Part shown: one piece after another, positions 5,879 through 7,085 of the stretch
How the letters are laid out: each line of letters starts with the position of its first letter
Numbering within the stretch: position 1 is the stretch's first letter
Assembly: GCA_031257955.1 (NCBI GenBank)
Contig: JAIRNQ010000292.1
Location: 1-7,085, forward strand
Source: Deltaproteobacteria bacterium
GTDB lineage: Bacteria; Desulfobacterota; Desulfarculia; Adiutricales; Adiutricaceae
Direction: 5' to 3'
Length of the DNA stretch: 7,085 nt
Program-made: the position numbers and the translations under genes
The notes under the pieces: generated by a model
What the model saw: the letters and a program-made list of their open reading frames with translations, nothing else
Told to the model about the DNA's origin: nothing
Database searches by the model: none

Positions 5879-7085
5879 TCAGTCGAAGCCCTTTTTTTTG
5901 AGCTTTTCCAGAAAGGTAGTCCGGTTCAGGCCCAGGGCCTTGGCGGCGTGGTTTTTCACCCCTTTGTTGGCGGCCAGGGCCGCCTTGATCAAGCGGTCCT
6001 CGAAGCGGTTTATGATCGAACTTAGGTCAACGCCCGACTCGGGAAAGTCCAGTATGGGATCGACTAGGCCGGCCAGCTCGGGATCCAGATCGACCTGGAT
6101 TAATTCCCCGGTCTCGGTCTCGGGGGAGGAGCGGGGGCTTTGGGTCTTGGGATGATTCGAGTTTAGGGTTGACGCCAGTTTGGAAAAGTCCGGTCCGCCG
6201 GGAGAAGCGAAGAGTCCGCTAGGATCGTCCAGATGGGGCAGGCCCTGTTGCGGGAAAGGCTGTGAACCTGGCTGGGAACCTGACAGGGGATCTGACTGGG
6301 GAGCTGGCCGTGAATCTGGCTGTGTGCCCTCGTAAGCTTGGCCTCCCAGGGTCTCCGGTTCCGGCGCCGCGGCCGAAGGGAGGGGGGCAGGGGAGAACTT
6401 GGGCGAGGGGGCTTTGGCGCCGACCTCGAGGAGGAGGCGATCCGGGAGATCATTTTTGGTAAGTATCGGGCCCTCGGCCAGGATAACCATGCGTTCCATG
6501 AGATTTTCCAGCTCGCGGACGTTACCCGGCCAGCGGTAGGCGGAGAGGATGGAACGGGCCTCCTCGGTCATACCGGTGACCTTGGAGCCTCTGGTATCCA
6601 TTAAGCGAGTTAAGAAGTAATCGATTAAAAGAGGCACATCGCCGGAACGTTCCCTTAGCGGGGGGATGGTCAGGGGAATGACGTTTAGCCGGTAATAGAG
6701 ATCCTCGCGAAAGCGCCCGTCCCGGACGGCCCGGGTAAGATCGACGTGGGTGGCGGTAATGACTCGTATGTCCACCGCTATGGTCTTATCGCCCCCGACC
6801 CTCTCAAATTCGTGTTCCTGGATGACCCGAAGGAGCTTAACCTGGAGCTTGGGGCTCATATCGCCGATTTCGTCCAGAAAAATGGTCCCGCCGTCGGCCA
6901 TCTCAAAACGGCCAACCCGGTCCCGGATGGCGTTGGTGAAGGCACCTTTTTCGTGGCCGAAGAGCTCCGTTTCCAAAAGCTCTTCGGGGATGGCCCCGCA
7001 GTTAACCGGGATCATGGGCCGGGATCTTCTTGGCGAGGCGTGGTGAATGGCCCGGGCGATAAGTTCTTTTCCGGTGCCGCTCTCG
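5879..7085 (-). CDS. Sigma-54-dependent transcriptional activator, Fis-type HTH, N-terminus beyond the right edge
   Basis: This is the 3' part of an NtrC-superfamily enhancer-binding protein gene; 401 residues are visible and the frame stays open to the right edge, so the real start is outside. Numbering from the first full codon: end of Walker A ESGTGKE (1-7), the sigma-54-contact loop as GAFTNA (47-52) instead of GAFTGA, Walker B TIFLDEIGD (67-75), arginine-finger region FREDLYYRLN, and sensor-2 region WPGNVRELENLMERM. A proline/serine/glutamine-rich linker of roughly 130 residues follows, unusually long for this family. The end is a Fis-type helix-turn-helix, AAKALGLNRTTFLEKLKKKG, closest in my memory to the FleQ/FlrA type that governs flagella and exopolysaccharide. 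The missing N-terminus probably carries a receiver or other sensory domain. The target is unknown; the AMIN/TPR gene downstream in the same direction is a candidate. An ATG at 7015 lies after Walker A and cannot be the true start. Confidence 0.93.
   Translation of the reverse strand, partial: ESGTGKELIARAIHHASPRRSRPMIPVNCGAIPEELLETELFGHEKGAFTNAIRDRVGRFEMADGGTIFLDEIGDMSPKLQVKLLRVIQEHEFERVGGDKTIAVDIRVITATHVDLTRAVRDGRFREDLYYRLNVIPLTIPPLRERSGDVPLLIDYFLTRLMDTRGSKVTGMTEEARSILSAYRWPGNVRELENLMERMVILAEGPILTKNDLPDRLLLEVGAKAPSPKFSPAPLPSAAAPEPETLGGQAYEGTQPDSRPAPQSDPLSGSQPGSQPFPQQGLPHLDDPSGLFASPGGPDFSKLASTLNSNHPKTQSPRSSPETETGELIQVDLDPELAGLVDPILDFPESGVDLSSIINRFEDRLIKAALAANKGVKNHAAKALGLNRTTFLEKLKKKGFD
6258..6329 (-). 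repeat. Six degenerate 12-nt tandem repeats in the activator linker
   Basis: On the plus strand six consecutive 12-mers start at 6258, 6270, 6282, 6294, 6306 and 6318, for example GGCTGTGAACCT, GGCTGGGAACCT and GACTGGGGAGCT. On the coding strand they give a four-residue periodicity of the SQPG/SQPF/SRPA type. The period is a multiple of three, so gain or loss of units keeps the frame. This looks like a minisatellite that lengthened the flexible linker between the ATPase domain and the DNA-binding domain. Confidence 0.8.
6378..6411 (+). other. Strong G-quadruplex motif on the template strand of the activator gene
   Basis: Five G-runs lie close together on the plus strand: 6378-6380 (3), 6382-6387 (6), 6390-6393 (4), 6401-6403 (3) and 6407-6411 (5). 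The loops are 1, 2, 7 and 3 bases, which meets the usual rule of four runs of at least three G with loops of 1-7. It lies in the linker-coding part of the activator gene, on the strand read by RNA polymerase. The mRNA itself would be C-rich here. Proline codons (CCC, CCT) on the opposite strand account for much of the bias. Confidence 0.55.

Noticed and set aside
1..7085. CRISPR array, tRNA, rRNA, transposase or phage gene
   Set aside because: No regularly spaced identical repeats, no RNA gene signature and no mobile-element protein motif was seen on either strand.

Overview
This window reads as chromosomal DNA of a Gram-negative bacterium. The best guess is Desulfobacterota (the former Deltaproteobacteria). 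The grounds are a sigma-54 activator with a FleQ-like C-terminus, an AMIN-domain envelope protein with a very long TPR array, and a BchI/ChlI-type chelatase ATPase with a four-cysteine insert in what need not be a photosynthetic organism. No rRNA, tRNA or marker gene is present, so this placement is inference.

Layout. Positions 1-281 hold no convincing gene: a GC-rich, fold-prone stretch (about 1-180) is followed by an AT-rich leader. A complete BchI/ChlI-family AAA+ ATPase gene lies at 282-1295 (+). It converges on a 1271-residue exported AMIN/TPR protein gene at 1374-5189 (-). A perfect 16-bp-stem hairpin sits between the two genes and overlaps the stop codon of the TPR gene. Positions 5190-5878 are a 689-bp intergenic region with several repeats and dyads, a probable terminator and possible promoter elements. 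From 5879 to the right edge (-) runs the 3' part of a sigma-54-dependent activator gene. It lacks everything upstream of the Walker A loop because the window ends there.

How the genes may work together. The activator and the TPR gene point the same way, but the long gap and a terminator-like hairpin between them argue against one simple operon. The activator could instead control the TPR gene from upstream sites: there are two near-identical dyad repeats 59-99 bp before the TPR start and a marginal -24/-12 element. This is inference. The AMIN domain and the export signal place the TPR protein in the periplasm, probably near peptidoglycan or an envelope machine. The ATPase would need partner chelatase subunits (a BchD/ChlD-like VWA protein and a CobN/BchH-like large subunit), and none is in the window.

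I do not see a demonstrably new system. The most distinctive signals are the array of ten TPR-like units repeating at exactly 37 residues, the altered GAFTGA loop (GAFTNA) in the activator, the long proline/serine/glutamine-rich linker in that activator with a 12-nt tandem repeat and a strong G-quadruplex motif, and the repeat-rich intergenic region.
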